From positions 372,001 through 436,000 of the forward strand of contig NZ_LQRT01000024.1 of assembly GCF_001632745.1 (NCBI RefSeq): a stretch of DNA of 64,000 bases, written 5' to 3'. Below the pieces are notes generated by a model. The model made no database searches. It saw only the letters and a list, made by a program, of their open reading frames with translations, and was not told the DNA's origin. Shown piece after piece: positions 1 through 9,348 of this stretch. The stretch comes from Aquimarina aggregata (lineage in GTDB: Bacteria; Bacteroidota; Bacteroidia; Flavobacteriales; Flavobacteriaceae). The first letter of the stretch is position 1. The number at the start of each line of letters is the position of its first letter. Position numbers and translations under genes: made by a program.

Positions 1-233
1 ATTAAATTCTGAACTAAACTATCTTTGCGAAATATAAATAAGGAACACGTATTTTCTACTTTGACACGACCATAAAATACTTTTTCAATTTTTTTTGCGT
101 TTACGTTATGGAAATTACTCAAAGGAAGCTCATGTCTGCAAGAAGTGCATAGCAACCTTTCGTTTTTATAAAGTGGACTGTCACAGGCTGCACAGTATAC
201 TGGATAAAATAAATAAGCCAAGTCTCTTAGCAT
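1..233 (-). CDS. comF: ComF family protein, N-terminal part (truncated by window edge)
   Basis: An open frame on the minus strand starts with ATG at 233 and runs off the left edge with no stop. Its first 37 residues carry a four-cysteine zinc ribbon (C14, C17, C29, C32) with a Pro-Val-Tyr before the first CxxC and Leu-Pro after the last, which is the usual N-terminus of ComF/GntX-type proteins. The phosphoribosyltransferase domain that should follow lies outside the window. ComF proteins are linked to DNA uptake in naturally competent bacteria, but many carriers are not known to be competent. The gene diverges from the coiled-coil membrane protein at 308, with a 74-base AT-rich promoter region between them. 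Confidence 0.8.
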   Translation of the reverse strand, partial: MLRDLAYLFYPVYCAACDSPLYKNERLLCTSCRHELPLSNFHNVNAKKIEKVFYGRVKVENTCSLFIFRKDSLVQNL

Positions 234-307
234 TTTAGTAGAGAGATTAACATTAATTATTATATTTAACTATTGAAATAACCATCAAAAATTAGAAATA
301 CATTATT

Positions 308-1189
308 ATGACAACTCAAAACAATAACTTGACCCTTAAAATTCTTATCGGTGTTCTAGGAGCGCTGTTACTTATTCTGGGTATTTTTACTTATAAGTTT
401 TATAACGAAGAGAAGGAAAATAAAGCAATTTTGCAAAAAGAAAAGGATCTTATTGAAAGTGAACTAGGAGAATTGATTACAAAGTATGATAATGCTATTG
501 CGCTTAATGAGGTAATGGATGATCATTTACTTAAAGCAAAAGAACGTATTGTAGTGCTTTTGGATAGTGTAGAAAAGAATGAAGCTAATTTAGCCTTGAT
601 TTCTAGATATAGAAGAGAAGTTGGAAAGCTTAAGAAAGAAAGAGAAAGATTGTTTAAACTTGCAGATAGTTTGACAGTTGCAAATACGCAACTTGCAACA
701 GATCTTGATAGTACATCTGTAGCATTAAATCAAAGAATTATTTTTTCAGACTCTTTACAAACACAAAACAGTAGACTTGCAGAGATTGTAGAAAGAGGAT
801 CAGCTCTTACTGCTGCAAATATTAAAGCAGAAGGTGTGCGTGTGCGTAACAGTGGTAAAATCTCTACTACTCCTAGAGCAAGTAAAGCAGATAAAGTGAG
901 AGTGTGTTTTACACTTTCGCCCAATAAATTAACCGAAAAAGGAGATAAAGAGCTTTTTGTACAGGTTATAAACCCTGAAAATAATCTTATCGGAGATAAA
1001 ATCTCAGTAAACTTTGATGACGCTATACTAACATATAGTGGGCGAAACAAAGTATTTTATGAAAATGATGAGTTAGATGTTTGTGTCCTAGTTGATGCAG
1101 CCGAAGGAGAATTAGTAAAAGGAAACTATGTAGTTAACCTATTCTCTGGGCCAAGAATGATCTCTAATACACAGTTCGAATTGAAATAA
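308..1189 (+). CDS. Membrane-anchored coiled-coil protein of unknown function
   Basis: This 293-residue protein has a short polar N-terminus, one membrane segment at about residues 10-30, then a long charged heptad-rich coiled coil at about 35-165. The C-terminal part, from about residue 195, looks beta-rich. The single N-terminal anchor suggests the coiled coil and C-terminal domain face the periplasm. I do not recognise a named family. The gene stands alone between divergent comF and glyS and ends in a clear hairpin terminator. A TATATTTA box at 261-268 is a plausible -7 element. Confidence 0.75.
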   Translation: MTTQNNNLTLKILIGVLGALLLILGIFTYKFYNEEKENKAILQKEKDLIESELGELITKYDNAIALNEVMDDHLLKAKERIVVLLDSVEKNEANLALISRYRREVGKLKKERERLFKLADSLTVANTQLATDLDSTSVALNQRIIFSDSLQTQNSRLAEIVERGSALTAANIKAEGVRVRNSGKISTTPRASKADKVRVCFTLSPNKLTEKGDKELFVQVINPENNLIGDKISVNFDDAILTYSGRNKVFYENDELDVCVLVDAAEGELVKGNYVVNLFSGPRMISNTQFELK

Positions 1190-1207
1190 TTATAAGCGTA
1201 TATAATA

Positions 1208-1240
1208 AAAACCGTCGTATGAAAGTATGGCGGTTTTTTT
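1208..1240 (+). terminator. Rho-independent terminator
   Basis: An 8-bp stem (AAACCGTC pairing with GGCGGTTT, one G:T pair) is followed by a run of T, 20 bases after the stop of the upstream gene. Confidence 0.85.
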
Positions 1241-1312
1241 ATGCATTTTTCAGAAATTACTTGCTTTACTTATTAAATGATAAAATTCGTTTTTAAATCA
1301 TTTAAATTGAAT

Positions 1313-1453
1313 TATTTTTGCGAGGCAAGTTTTAAAAAACATTAACGATATACTACGTAATCGGTTAAAGTTTTAACAAAAGAACGTATATATCATATAT
1401 CCGTTCTTAATTTTTAATCGAAATTTTTGAAAAGAAATTGTTTTCAAAAATTT
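1313..1453 (+). promoter_or_regulatory. glyS promoter box and structured 5' leader
   Basis: TATTTTTG at 1313-1320 matches the Bacteroidota -7 consensus; no clear -33 TTG is visible. The leader that follows can form two hairpins. The first pairs AGAACG (1381-1386) with CGTTCT (1402-1407), with an AT-rich inner extension. The second is a perfect 13-bp stem, 1421-1433 with 1441-1453, and ends 12 bases before the ATG. Neither is followed by a T run, so they do not look like terminators. Confidence 0.5.
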
Positions 1454-1465
1454 TAAATAACTAAA

Positions 1466-3001
1466 ATGGCAAAGCAAGAAGATACATTTAAAAAAGTTAT
1501 CGCCCACGCAAAGGAGTATGGGTATATATTTGGTTCTAGTGAGATTTATGATGGTTTAAGTGCCGTATATGATTATGGTCAAAATGGAGTAGAACTTAAA
1601 AAGAACATACGAGAATACTGGTGGAAAAGTATGGTGAACATGCATCAAAATATTGTTGGTCTAGACGCAGCTATATTTATGCACCCAACCACTTGGAAAG
1701 CCTCGGGACACGTAGATGCGTTTAGTGATCCTCTTATCGATAACAAGGATTCTAAAAAAAGATATAGAGCAGATGTACTTATCGAGGATTATGCAGAGAA
1801 ACTGTATCAAAAAGCTCAAAAAGAAATAACCAAAGCTAGAAAACGATTTGGAGATGATTTTGATGAGGAGCAGTTTGTATCTACTAATCCCAGAGTTGTA
1901 AAATATCTATCTGAAAAAGAAAAAGTAATAAAACGCATGTCTGCCTCTTTAGATAATGATGACTTAGCAGATGTAAAAGCGTTAATAGAAGAATTAGGAA
2001 TTGCAGATCCAGAAACAGGATCCAAAAACTGGACAGATGTTAGACAATTTAATCTAATGTTTGGAACCAAATTAGGAGCATCTGCAGATTCGGCAATGGA
2101 TCTTTATTTAAGACCAGAAACAGCACAAGGAATCTTTGTTAATTTTCTAAATGTTCAAAAAACTGGCCGTATGAAAATACCTTTTGGGATTGCTCAAACA
2201 GGTAAAGCCTTTAGAAACGAAATTGTAGCACGCCAATTCATTTTTAGAATGCGCGAATTTGAACAAATGGAAATGCAATTTTTTGTACGCCCAGGAGAAG
2301 AAATGAAATGGTACGAGTACTGGAAAGAAACTAGATTAAAATGGCATCATTCCTTAGGGCTTGGAGAAGAAAACTATCGTTTTCATGACCATGATAAACT
2401 TGCACATTATGCAAATGCTGCTGCAGATATCGAATTTAATTTTCCTTTCGGATTTAAAGAATTAGAAGGAATACATTCTAGAACAGATTTTGACCTTAAA
2501 GCACACGAAGAGTTTTCAGGTAAGAAATTGCAATTTTTTGATCCAGAATTAAAAGAAAGTTATGTCCCATATGTAGTAGAAACTTCTGTAGGATTAGACC
2601 GTATGTTTTTGGCAGTATTCTCTAAGGCATTACAAAATGAAGAGCTTGAGGATGGAAGCACCAGAGTAGTATTAAAATTACCTGCTGTAGTAGCCCCGAT
2701 TAAGGCAGCAATTCTTCCGTTAGTTAAAAAAGATGGTTTGCCAGAGATTGCAAAAGAAATTGTAGATGATCTAAAATGGAAATTTAATGTAATGTTTGAC
2801 GAGAAAGATGCTATTGGTCGCCGTTACAGAAGACAGGACGCAAACGGAACACCATTTTGTATTACTGTAGATCACGAAACTGTAGAAAACCAAACAGTAA
2901 CGATAAGAGATAGAGATACAATGGAGCAAAAACGTGTTGCTATCACAGCTCTTAAATCTATAATATCCGAGAAAACCGATGCAGAGTATTGGTTGAAATA
3001 A
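1466..3001 (+). CDS. glyS: Glycine--tRNA ligase (single-chain dimeric type)
   Basis: The enzyme charges tRNA-Gly with glycine using ATP in the cytoplasm. At 511 residues it is the single-polypeptide alpha2 class II form, not the split GlyQ/GlyS alpha2beta2 form. Visible landmarks are the N-terminal core beginning with the KRRGF-like equivalent region, an RPETAQGIFVNF segment near residue 218 that recognises glycine/ATP, the following FRNEI class II motif 2 and its downstream FxMREFEQME strand, and a C-terminal anticodon-binding domain from about residue 410. The ATG at 1466 gives the expected N-terminus. It is monocistronic, with its own structured leader and a weak hairpin downstream. Confidence 0.97.
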   Translation: MAKQEDTFKKVIAHAKEYGYIFGSSEIYDGLSAVYDYGQNGVELKKNIREYWWKSMVNMHQNIVGLDAAIFMHPTTWKASGHVDAFSDPLIDNKDSKKRYRADVLIEDYAEKLYQKAQKEITKARKRFGDDFDEEQFVSTNPRVVKYLSEKEKVIKRMSASLDNDDLADVKALIEELGIADPETGSKNWTDVRQFNLMFGTKLGASADSAMDLYLRPETAQGIFVNFLNVQKTGRMKIPFGIAQTGKAFRNEIVARQFIFRMREFEQMEMQFFVRPGEEMKWYEYWKETRLKWHHSLGLGEENYRFHDHDKLAHYANAAADIEFNFPFGFKELEGIHSRTDFDLKAHEEFSGKKLQFFDPELKESYVPYVVETSVGLDRMFLAVFSKALQNEELEDGSTRVVLKLPAVVAPIKAAILPLVKKDGLPEIAKEIVDDLKWKFNVMFDEKDAIGRRYRRQDANGTPFCITVDHETVENQTVTIRDRDTMEQKRVAITALKSIISEKTDAEYWLK

Positions 3002-3026
3002 TATAATTAATATTTCGTTTCATTAT

Positions 3027-3055
3027 AAAGCTACTAAACATCTTGGTAGCTTTTG
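3027..3055 (+). terminator. Probable terminator of glyS
   Basis: An 8-bp stem (AAAGCTAC with GTAGCTTT) lies 26 bases past the glyS stop. The T tract is short, so termination may be partial. Confidence 0.5.
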
Positions 3056-3182
3056 TGATCTTTTAGCTAAGTATTTTTTTTCAAAATTTAAGTTGTATTT
3101 TACTGATATACAGTTGCGTTTTGAAGTTTAATTGTATTTTAGCCTTAAAAATAGGAGTTTTCCCAAATATAAATTGTTATAT

Positions 3183-6100
3183 ATGCTATTGAAAAAGATT
3201 GTAGTTATTGTTTTCCTTTTTTCTGTTATTACAGGAATTTCTCAAGAAAAAGAGGTGATGAATGCTAGTATGACTAGCTCTTCTACATATATGAGAGAAG
3301 TAGGACCCTTAGTAGGTAAAACATTAGTACCAGAAAAACCAAGAAAAGGAAATATCAATCCTAGAAGAATAGATGCTAATAAAGTAGTACCAGGAAAAGG
3401 ACTTCCCTTTGGAAAAGATCCACTTTTAACACAACAAAAGAACTCGGTTATTGTAAGAGCAAACAAAGCACCTTCTTTAACTTTTGAGGCTAATGCTAGT
3501 GCTTCTGCACCTACAGATCCAACAGGAGCAATTGGACCAAATCACTATGTTAGTGCTAAAAATTCAGCATTTGCAATACATGATAGAGCGGGAGTCGAGC
3601 TTGTAGCTTCTTCTTCATTAGAAAATATTTTTCCAGGCGAAAGCTTAGGCGATCCTATAGTCTTTTATGATAGTTTTGCAGATCGATTTGTAATAACACA
3701 ATTTTCAGATACACCCAATGGTTTTTTAGTAGCAGTAGGTAAAGGGCCGGATCCTGTAAATGATGGATGGTATACATACCGTTTTGATACAGGAAGTTTT
3801 CCTGATTATACAAAATTCTCTATATGGTCAGATGGATATTATATAACAGCCAATAAAGATCAGGGATCACAAGCGACAAGTGAAGTTGTATATGTAATTG
3901 ATCGTACTAGAATGCTGCAAGGTAAAGAAGACGTGAAAATGGTAGGGTTTCCTTTACCAGGAGCAAGAATAGGAGGGTTTTATAGTCCGGCAGGCTTTAA
4001 TGCAATAGGAAATACATTACCCCCAGAAGGAGATGCTAGAATTGTTTATTTTCAAGATGATGGATGGGAAGGTGTAAGTGAAGATGCATTAAAACTTTGG
4101 ACAATTAATGTGGATTGGTTTAATCTAGAAGCATCAACGATTACAGAATCAGAAGAATTTACAGTAGGCTCTGGTGCTATTAATTCGTTTGATAATACTT
4201 TTGATGGTGGATCTTTTGGTAATATCCCGCAACCTGGAACAGAGGGTCAGGATATAGATGTTCTACAAGGTGCAGTAATGTACGCTTCTAATTACAGAAG
4301 GTTTTGTGATTATAATGCGGTTGTTTTAAATTTTGCAGTTGATATAGATGATAGAACAGATACTGCGGGTGGAGACCTCGATAATATTGCAGGAATACGA
4401 TGGTATGAATTAAGGCAAGCTGCAGATGGTCAGCCATGGACTGTATATCAAGAAGGAACGTATACTTCTCCCGATGGTAAAAGTGCATGGTGTGCGAGTA
4501 TGGCGATGGATGTTTTCGGTAATATCGGAATGGGATATACCACAATGGGAACTACAGATAATGGTGCGACAGCAGATAGTTTTGGGTCAATACGTTATAC
4601 GGGTAGATTGGCTACAGATCCATTAGGGACAATGACTTTTGCAGAGCAAACTATCGCTACAGGAAGTGCTATTAATATTACACAAAGAAATCGCTACGGA
4701 GATTATGCTCAACTTACTGTGGATCCTGCAGATGATAGAACATTTTGGCATATAGCAGAATATTTTGAGGATACAGGAGATAATGCAAGAAATATAGTTG
4801 GTGTATTTAAGATTGGGGATGATCCAACTAATGATGTAGGTATTACAAAAGTTGACCAACCAATAGATGCTATTTTGACAAATGCAGAAATCATAACAGT
4901 AACATTAAAAAACTTTGGAGCTACTGCACAGTCTGATATCCCAGTTAGTTACTCTATTAATGGAGGCGCAGCGGTTATCGAAATGTTTGCAGGGCCTCTT
5001 AATGCAGGTGAAACCGCTTCTTTTTCTTTTGCAACCGCAGCAGATTTAACGGCAGATAGAGAATATACAATCACAGCAGAAACAAATTTAACCGGAGATA
5101 CTTTTCCAGAAAATGATTGTGCAATGCAAAGTGTGAAAAATCTATTTTCTAGTGATACTGGTGTAATAGATTTGGTTTCGCCACAAGTAGGAGATCAGCT
5201 TACCTCAGAAGAAGAAATTACGATTACCATTTTTAATTTTGGAGGAACAGAACAATCCAATATCCCGGTTTCTTATACTATTAATGGAGGCACACCGGTC
5301 AATGAAGTTTTTACAGGGACTTTAGCCCCTCGTGAATCTGTAAGCTATACATTTACAACCACGGCCGATTTGCAAACATTTGGAGAATATAGTTTTCAAA
5401 TAGGAACAGCTTTAGCAGGGGATCAGGATGATTCTAATGATGCAGTAACAAGAACCATAATTTATGAATTTTGCAGACCCACGGCTAATTGTTCTCGTTT
5501 TAGAGATGGGATTATTTCTTTTGAATTAGCAAACGTTTCAAATACTCCGATAGGATGTAGCAGTAGTGGATATGTTGATTTTACTAGTGATTTTGAAATA
5601 AATTTAAGTAAATCAGTGTCAGAATACACAGTAACTGTTCAATCAGGATTTGCTAATGATAGTGGAGCAGAACGTTTTTCTTTGTGGATTGATTTTAATG
5701 ATAATAGTATATTTGAGGAAACAGAATTGTTGCTAGATAATCGAATAATTTCTGTAAGCGATACAGATCAGGACTTTACACTTTCATTACCTCCAGATGC
5801 TGCTTTAGGAAGTCATTTGTTAAGAATAAGAGGCGGAGACACAAATACTAATTCTGGAGCTCCATTAAATGACCCTTGCGGTTCTATGGAGTTTGGTACA
5901 ACACATGACTATACAGTGGTTATCAGTGAAGAGGTAATTGCTCCTGTGCCTGATACCGAGCTACTAGTTATAAGTCAGCCTGAAAATCAGTTCGTGATCA
6001 CTAAAATAGAAGCAAATGCACCTGCAGAATTGAGAATTTACATATTTAACATCTTAGGTGGTGTAGTAGCTTCTAACTTATTAAAAAAAGATGGTAGAAA

Positions 6101-6203
6101 TACATTTACCTACGAATTAGATATGTCTTTTGCTAGATCAGGAGTTTATTTTGCCAGATTAGGCGATAATAAATCAGACGCGCAAGGTTTTTTCGTTAGA
6201 TAA
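3183..6203 (+). CDS. Large T9SS-secreted protein with CARDB-like repeats and GEVED domain
   Basis: The start at 3183 is chosen because a Sec signal peptide (MLLKKIVVIVFLFSVITGISQ) begins there; an in-frame ATG 17 codons upstream would put a basic extension before it. The mature 1006-residue precursor has an N-terminal region of unknown fold, then two similar CARDB-like beta repeats (about residues 570-665 and 670-770), a GEVED domain (about 795-920, with the WIDFNDNSIFEETE stretch), and a C-terminal type IX sorting domain in the last 80 residues ending GVYFARLGDN...GFFVR. Export should go through Sec, then the type IX secretion system to the cell surface or medium. No enzyme motif is evident; adhesion or substrate binding is an inference from the domain types. 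Confidence 0.85.
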   Translation: MLLKKIVVIVFLFSVITGISQEKEVMNASMTSSSTYMREVGPLVGKTLVPEKPRKGNINPRRIDANKVVPGKGLPFGKDPLLTQQKNSVIVRANKAPSLTFEANASASAPTDPTGAIGPNHYVSAKNSAFAIHDRAGVELVASSSLENIFPGESLGDPIVFYDSFADRFVITQFSDTPNGFLVAVGKGPDPVNDGWYTYRFDTGSFPDYTKFSIWSDGYYITANKDQGSQATSEVVYVIDRTRMLQGKEDVKMVGFPLPGARIGGFYSPAGFNAIGNTLPPEGDARIVYFQDDGWEGVSEDALKLWTINVDWFNLEASTITESEEFTVGSGAINSFDNTFDGGSFGNIPQPGTEGQDIDVLQGAVMYASNYRRFCDYNAVVLNFAVDIDDRTDTAGGDLDNIAGIRWYELRQAADGQPWTVYQEGTYTSPDGKSAWCASMAMDVFGNIGMGYTTMGTTDNGATADSFGSIRYTGRLATDPLGTMTFAEQTIATGSAINITQRNRYGDYAQLTVDPADDRTFWHIAEYFEDTGDNARNIVGVFKIGDDPTNDVGITKVDQPIDAILTNAEIITVTLKNFGATAQSDIPVSYSINGGAAVIEMFAGPLNAGETASFSFATAADLTADREYTITAETNLTGDTFPENDCAMQSVKNLFSSDTGVIDLVSPQVGDQLTSEEEITITIFNFGGTEQSNIPVSYTINGGTPVNEVFTGTLAPRESVSYTFTTTADLQTFGEYSFQIGTALAGDQDDSNDAVTRTIIYEFCRPTANCSRFRDGIISFELANVSNTPIGCSSSGYVDFTSDFEINLSKSVSEYTVTVQSGFANDSGAERFSLWIDFNDNSIFEETELLLDNRIISVSDTDQDFTLSLPPDAALGSHLLRIRGGDTNTNSGAPLNDPCGSMEFGTTHDYTVVISEEVIAPVPDTELLVISQPENQFVITKIEANAPAELRIYIFNILGGVVASNLLKKDGRNTFTYELDMSFARSGVYFARLGDNKSDAQGFFVR

Positions 6204-6218
6204 GAAAGTTCTATGCAC

Positions 6219-6587
6219 TCATTCTGTGCGTTTACTAATTTCTATGATAGATACAGGTCTGGCGTCATTACATCTGCTGGGCCTTCTTAGACTACCGTAT
6301 TTTACCCATACTTTAGTTGGCATTTGATCTTTAAAGAACTCTTCCAGATTAATAGGGTCAAGATTATCCTTGAACTCTTCAACATTAAGAATGTATGGGC
6401 AACCAGAAGATTTACTTGTGGCAATAGTTCCTTTGCTAAATCCTTTATCTTTCATTTGCTTATCAGTAGTTTGTTGTGCCTCGGTCTGTGCGTTCGATGT
6501 GTCTTTTGAATTCGCACCTTTTGCAGGAACGCAATTGTATGCACTCAATAATATTAGAAAACAGGTTATTTTAAGCATATTTTTCAT
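6219..6587 (-). CDS. Small putative lipoprotein, unknown function
   Basis: A 122-residue protein with a hydrophobic N-terminal signal and a Cys at residue 19 (LLSAYNC), which could be a relaxed lipobox. The linker after it is rich in Gln, Thr, Asp and Lys. The C-terminal half contains a Cys in a GCPYI context and another near the end, so a disulfide is possible. It is convergent with the T9SS protein, 15 bases away, and divergent from exodeoxyribonuclease III. I do not recognise the family. Confidence 0.6.
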   Translation of the reverse strand: MKNMLKITCFLILLSAYNCVPAKGANSKDTSNAQTEAQQTTDKQMKDKGFSKGTIATSKSSGCPYILNVEEFKDNLDPINLEEFFKDQMPTKVWVKYGSLRRPSRCNDARPVSIIEISKRTE

Positions 6588-6789
6588 GTGTTGAGGTTGT
6601 TTTGAATATAAAGATCAGAAAAATTTATTAGAAAACTTCAGAAATTAAAAGCTTTAGAAGCTACGAAAAGGACTGTAAATGCAACATAAATGTATTTATA
6701 GTGTATTTAAACTACAAAAAGTCAAGAAGAGACCTAGAATAAAATACTGGTAAGTTTTATTTTTACTAAAATTTTTAAATCCACAGTCA

Positions 6790-7554
6790 ATGAAAATCAT
6801 CTCATACAATGTTAACGGAATTAGAGCTGCAATCAATAAAGGCTTTTTAGAATGGTTACAACAAGCAGATCCTGATGTGATTTGTTTGCAGGAAATTAAA
6901 GCCAATAAAGAACAATTAGATCTTGAGGTTTTTGTAGAGGCTGGGTATTCTTATAATTATTGGTATAGCGCACAAAAAAAAGGATATAGTGGTGTTGCTA
7001 TTCTTTCTAAGACAGAGCCTGATCATATAGAGTACGGCACTGGTATTGATTATATGGATTTTGAAGGACGTAATTTAAGAGCTGATTTTAATGGTGTTTC
7101 TATAATGAGCATGTATCTGCCAAGCGGTACTAATTTAGATCGTTTAGAATTTAAACTTAAATATATGGCAGACCTTCAAACATATATTAATGACCTTAAA
7201 AAGGAACGCCCTAATTTAGTAATATTAGGAGATTATAATATATGTCATGAAGCCATAGATATTCATGATCCGGTACGCAATAAAAATGTATCTGGATTTT
7301 TGCCAGTGGAACGTGAGTGGATTGGTAATTTTATAGAAAGTGGTTTTATAGATTCTTTTAGGCATTTTAATACAGAACCTCATAATTATTCTTGGTGGAG
7401 CTATAGAGCAAATGCAAGAGCTAATAATAAAGGATGGCGTTTGGATTACGGAATGGTAGCTGAACCTTTAAAAGATAAACTAAAAAGAGCCGTTATCTTA
7501 TCAGATGCTAAACATAGTGACCACTGCCCTATTGTGGTTGAACTAGAATTATAA
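6790..7554 (+). CDS. xth: Exodeoxyribonuclease III
   Basis: This is an AP endonuclease and 3'-5' exonuclease of the EEP superfamily, acting in base excision repair in the cytoplasm. All catalytic blocks are visible: SYNVNGIRAA near the start (Asn7-type metal ligand), LQEIKA with the metal-binding Glu, GDYNICHEAIDIH with the catalytic Asp-x-Asn, the RLDYG block, and SDHCPIVVEL at the C-terminus holding the Asp-His pair. The length of 254 residues is normal. It is followed after 48 bases by the OmpA-family lipoprotein, possibly in one transcript. Confidence 0.96.
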   Translation: MKIISYNVNGIRAAINKGFLEWLQQADPDVICLQEIKANKEQLDLEVFVEAGYSYNYWYSAQKKGYSGVAILSKTEPDHIEYGTGIDYMDFEGRNLRADFNGVSIMSMYLPSGTNLDRLEFKLKYMADLQTYINDLKKERPNLVILGDYNICHEAIDIHDPVRNKNVSGFLPVEREWIGNFIESGFIDSFRHFNTEPHNYSWWSYRANARANNKGWRLDYGMVAEPLKDKLKRAVILSDAKHSDHCPIVVELEL

Positions 7555-7602
7555 AAAGTCAAGATACGTTCATAAAATGTTAACCCCCTTATACATATAG
7601 TA

Positions 7603-8562
7603 ATGATTAAAAAAATAGTATTGATAACACTATCAGGTTTGTTAATGACCTCATGTGTTTCATCAAAAGTATACAAAGACTTAGAAGGTAAATATGCCAG
7701 TCTAAAACGAAAAAATAGAAAGACGCAAGATAAATTAGTTGCGTTACAAAAAGTTAGTGATGCAGATAAAAAGGCATTAGAGCAGCTAGAGTCAGAATAT
7801 CAAAAACTCAAAGCCGAAAGAGATGATTTTGAAGGAAAGTATAATGCTGCGCAAGCCAATTATAATAATATAAAAGACTCTTATGATGCCTTAGAAAAAA
7901 ATAGCTCTGCTGCGATTGCTGCTAATAGCAAAAAGAATAGAGAATTACTAAGTAAGTTAGAAGAAAAAGAACGAACCTTGGCACAAGAACGCAGTCGTTT
8001 AGATAAACTACAAAGCGATTTAGAGGCACGGTCTAAGCGTGTTAATGAGTTAGAAGGACTAATTGCTGCCAAAGATGCTAAAATGCAAGCATTAAAATCT
8101 GCCATATCCAAGGCGCTTCGTAATTTTGAAGGAAAAGGACTTACGGTAGAAGAGCGCAACGGGAAAGTGTATATTTCTATGGAAAATAAACTTTTATTTG
8201 AGTCGGGTAGTTGGGCGGTAGGTACGCAAGGAAAAAAGGCCGTAAAACAATTGGGTAGTGTACTTGCCCAAAATACAGATATTGCGGTTTTAATAGAAGG
8301 GCATACAGACGATGATCCGTATACAGGTAATGCACAGTTATCTGGTAACTGGGATTTATCAACCAAAAGAGCAACGGCGATAGTAAATATCTTGTTAGAG
8401 AATAAAAAGATTGATGCACAGAACCTGACTGCCGCGGGTAGAGGTGAGTTTGCACCTGTTGCCTCTAACGAAACTAACGAAGGAAAAAGTAAAAACCGAC
8501 GTATCGAGGTGATTTTAACGCCAAAACTAGATGAAATTTCTAAGCTGTTAAATGATATCTAA
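7603..8562 (+). CDS. OmpA-family lipoprotein with coiled coil (peptidoglycan-associated)
   Basis: A lipoprotein signal ends in the lipobox LMTSC at residue 17, so the protein should be anchored in the outer membrane. Residues about 25-165 form a long Lys/Glu/Leu-rich coiled coil. The C-terminal 120 residues are an OmpA-type peptidoglycan-binding domain, with FESGSW, IEGHTDDDPY, NWDLSTKRAT and NRRIEV landmarks. The family holds the outer membrane to the cell wall. The 319-residue length fits OmpA/MotB-type lipoproteins seen across Flavobacteriia. Transcription ends at a strong bidirectional hairpin. Confidence 0.92.
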   Translation: MIKKIVLITLSGLLMTSCVSSKVYKDLEGKYASLKRKNRKTQDKLVALQKVSDADKKALEQLESEYQKLKAERDDFEGKYNAAQANYNNIKDSYDALEKNSSAAIAANSKKNRELLSKLEEKERTLAQERSRLDKLQSDLEARSKRVNELEGLIAAKDAKMQALKSAISKALRNFEGKGLTVEERNGKVYISMENKLLFESGSWAVGTQGKKAVKQLGSVLAQNTDIAVLIEGHTDDDPYTGNAQLSGNWDLSTKRATAIVNILLENKKIDAQNLTAAGRGEFAPVASNETNEGKSKNRRIEVILTPKLDEISKLLNDI

Positions 8563-8581
8563 AGATGAGAAGTTTAGGCAT

Positions 8582-8612
8582 AAAAAAAGCGACCAAGTTG
8601 GTCGCTTTTTTT
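8582..8612. terminator. Bidirectional terminator
   Basis: A GCGACC/GGTCGC stem is flanked by A7 and T7 runs, between convergent genes ending at 8562 and 8635. It serves both strands. Confidence 0.9.
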
Positions 8613-8634
8613 ATTTAAGATATTGTGAGTTCTT

Positions 8635-9045
8635 CTATAAGTCTTCTAGTATAGAATCAATAGCTTTTGTATTGTCAGCAGTAAGACTTTGTTTAACTTT
8701 TTTCAAAACAACATCAAATTTTCCAAGAACTTTTTCAGTTTGTCCTTTATTTAGATTAATTTTTTGACCCTGAGAAGTCAATAAATAAAAATTATAAAAC
8801 TCTACAGTAACTGATTTGTCTAACGCCCTTTGAAAAGAAGTGGTACCGCTATTTCTTACAATTGAAATTACGTTATCATTGGCAACTACTTTATCCGTTT
8901 CCTTACCTATTTCAGTAGCAAGTTCATACAATTCGATAAATTCAGCATTGCTAACTGACCAATCCTGAAAAGAATTGTCTGTTGCCTGAGCCTGAACAGT
9001 TACACTTGCGCCTAGCACAAATAGAAGTAGAAATAATTTTTTCAT
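8635..9045 (-). CDS. Small exported protein, unknown function
   Basis: A 136-residue protein with a clear Sec signal peptide (residues 1-20, ending VQAQA). The mature part is acidic and probably helical, without cysteines or recognisable catalytic motifs. It has a promoter region of about 300 bases shared with the divergent acidic protein at 9349. I do not recognise the family. Confidence 0.7.
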   Translation of the reverse strand: MKKLFLLLFVLGASVTVQAQATDNSFQDWSVSNAEFIELYELATEIGKETDKVVANDNVISIVRNSGTTSFQRALDKSVTVEFYNFYLLTSQGQKINLNKGQTEKVLGKFDVVLKKVKQSLTADNTKAIDSILEDL

Positions 9046-9348
9046 AATGTTTGGGTGTTTAATAATGTATTATAAGTTTATAGGTTAATTACACCGGTTA
9101 TCTAAACGTCATAAAACTTTTTTTATTGTTAAAATAACCTTAAAGATTGAGTCAAAATACTCAATTTATTTGATAAAAACCAAAAAGTGTGCCACGAATT
9201 TAATAAACAAAAATAATATCCTTAATTATGTATATAGTGAAAAAGTATACTATTTTTATACTAAAGCATAAAAATAAGGAATACAGGTAACAAAAGGACA
9301 TTACCAGACGTTTATAATACCCCAACTTAATTTAAAACTATAAAATAA
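9046..9348. other. Divergent intergenic region
   Basis: This 303-base AT-rich gap holds the promoters of both flanking genes. Two inverted repeats are visible: ATTGAGT / ACTCAAT (9146-9165) and AGTATA / TATACT around 9246-9264. They could be protein-binding sites. No coding frame is convincing. Confidence 0.4.

Noticed and set aside
7881-8366. 161-residue minus-strand frame opposite the OmpA-family gene
   Set aside because: It lies wholly inside a well-supported gene, is Ser/Leu-rich in the manner of antisense reading of coiled-coil codons, and has no signal or motif.
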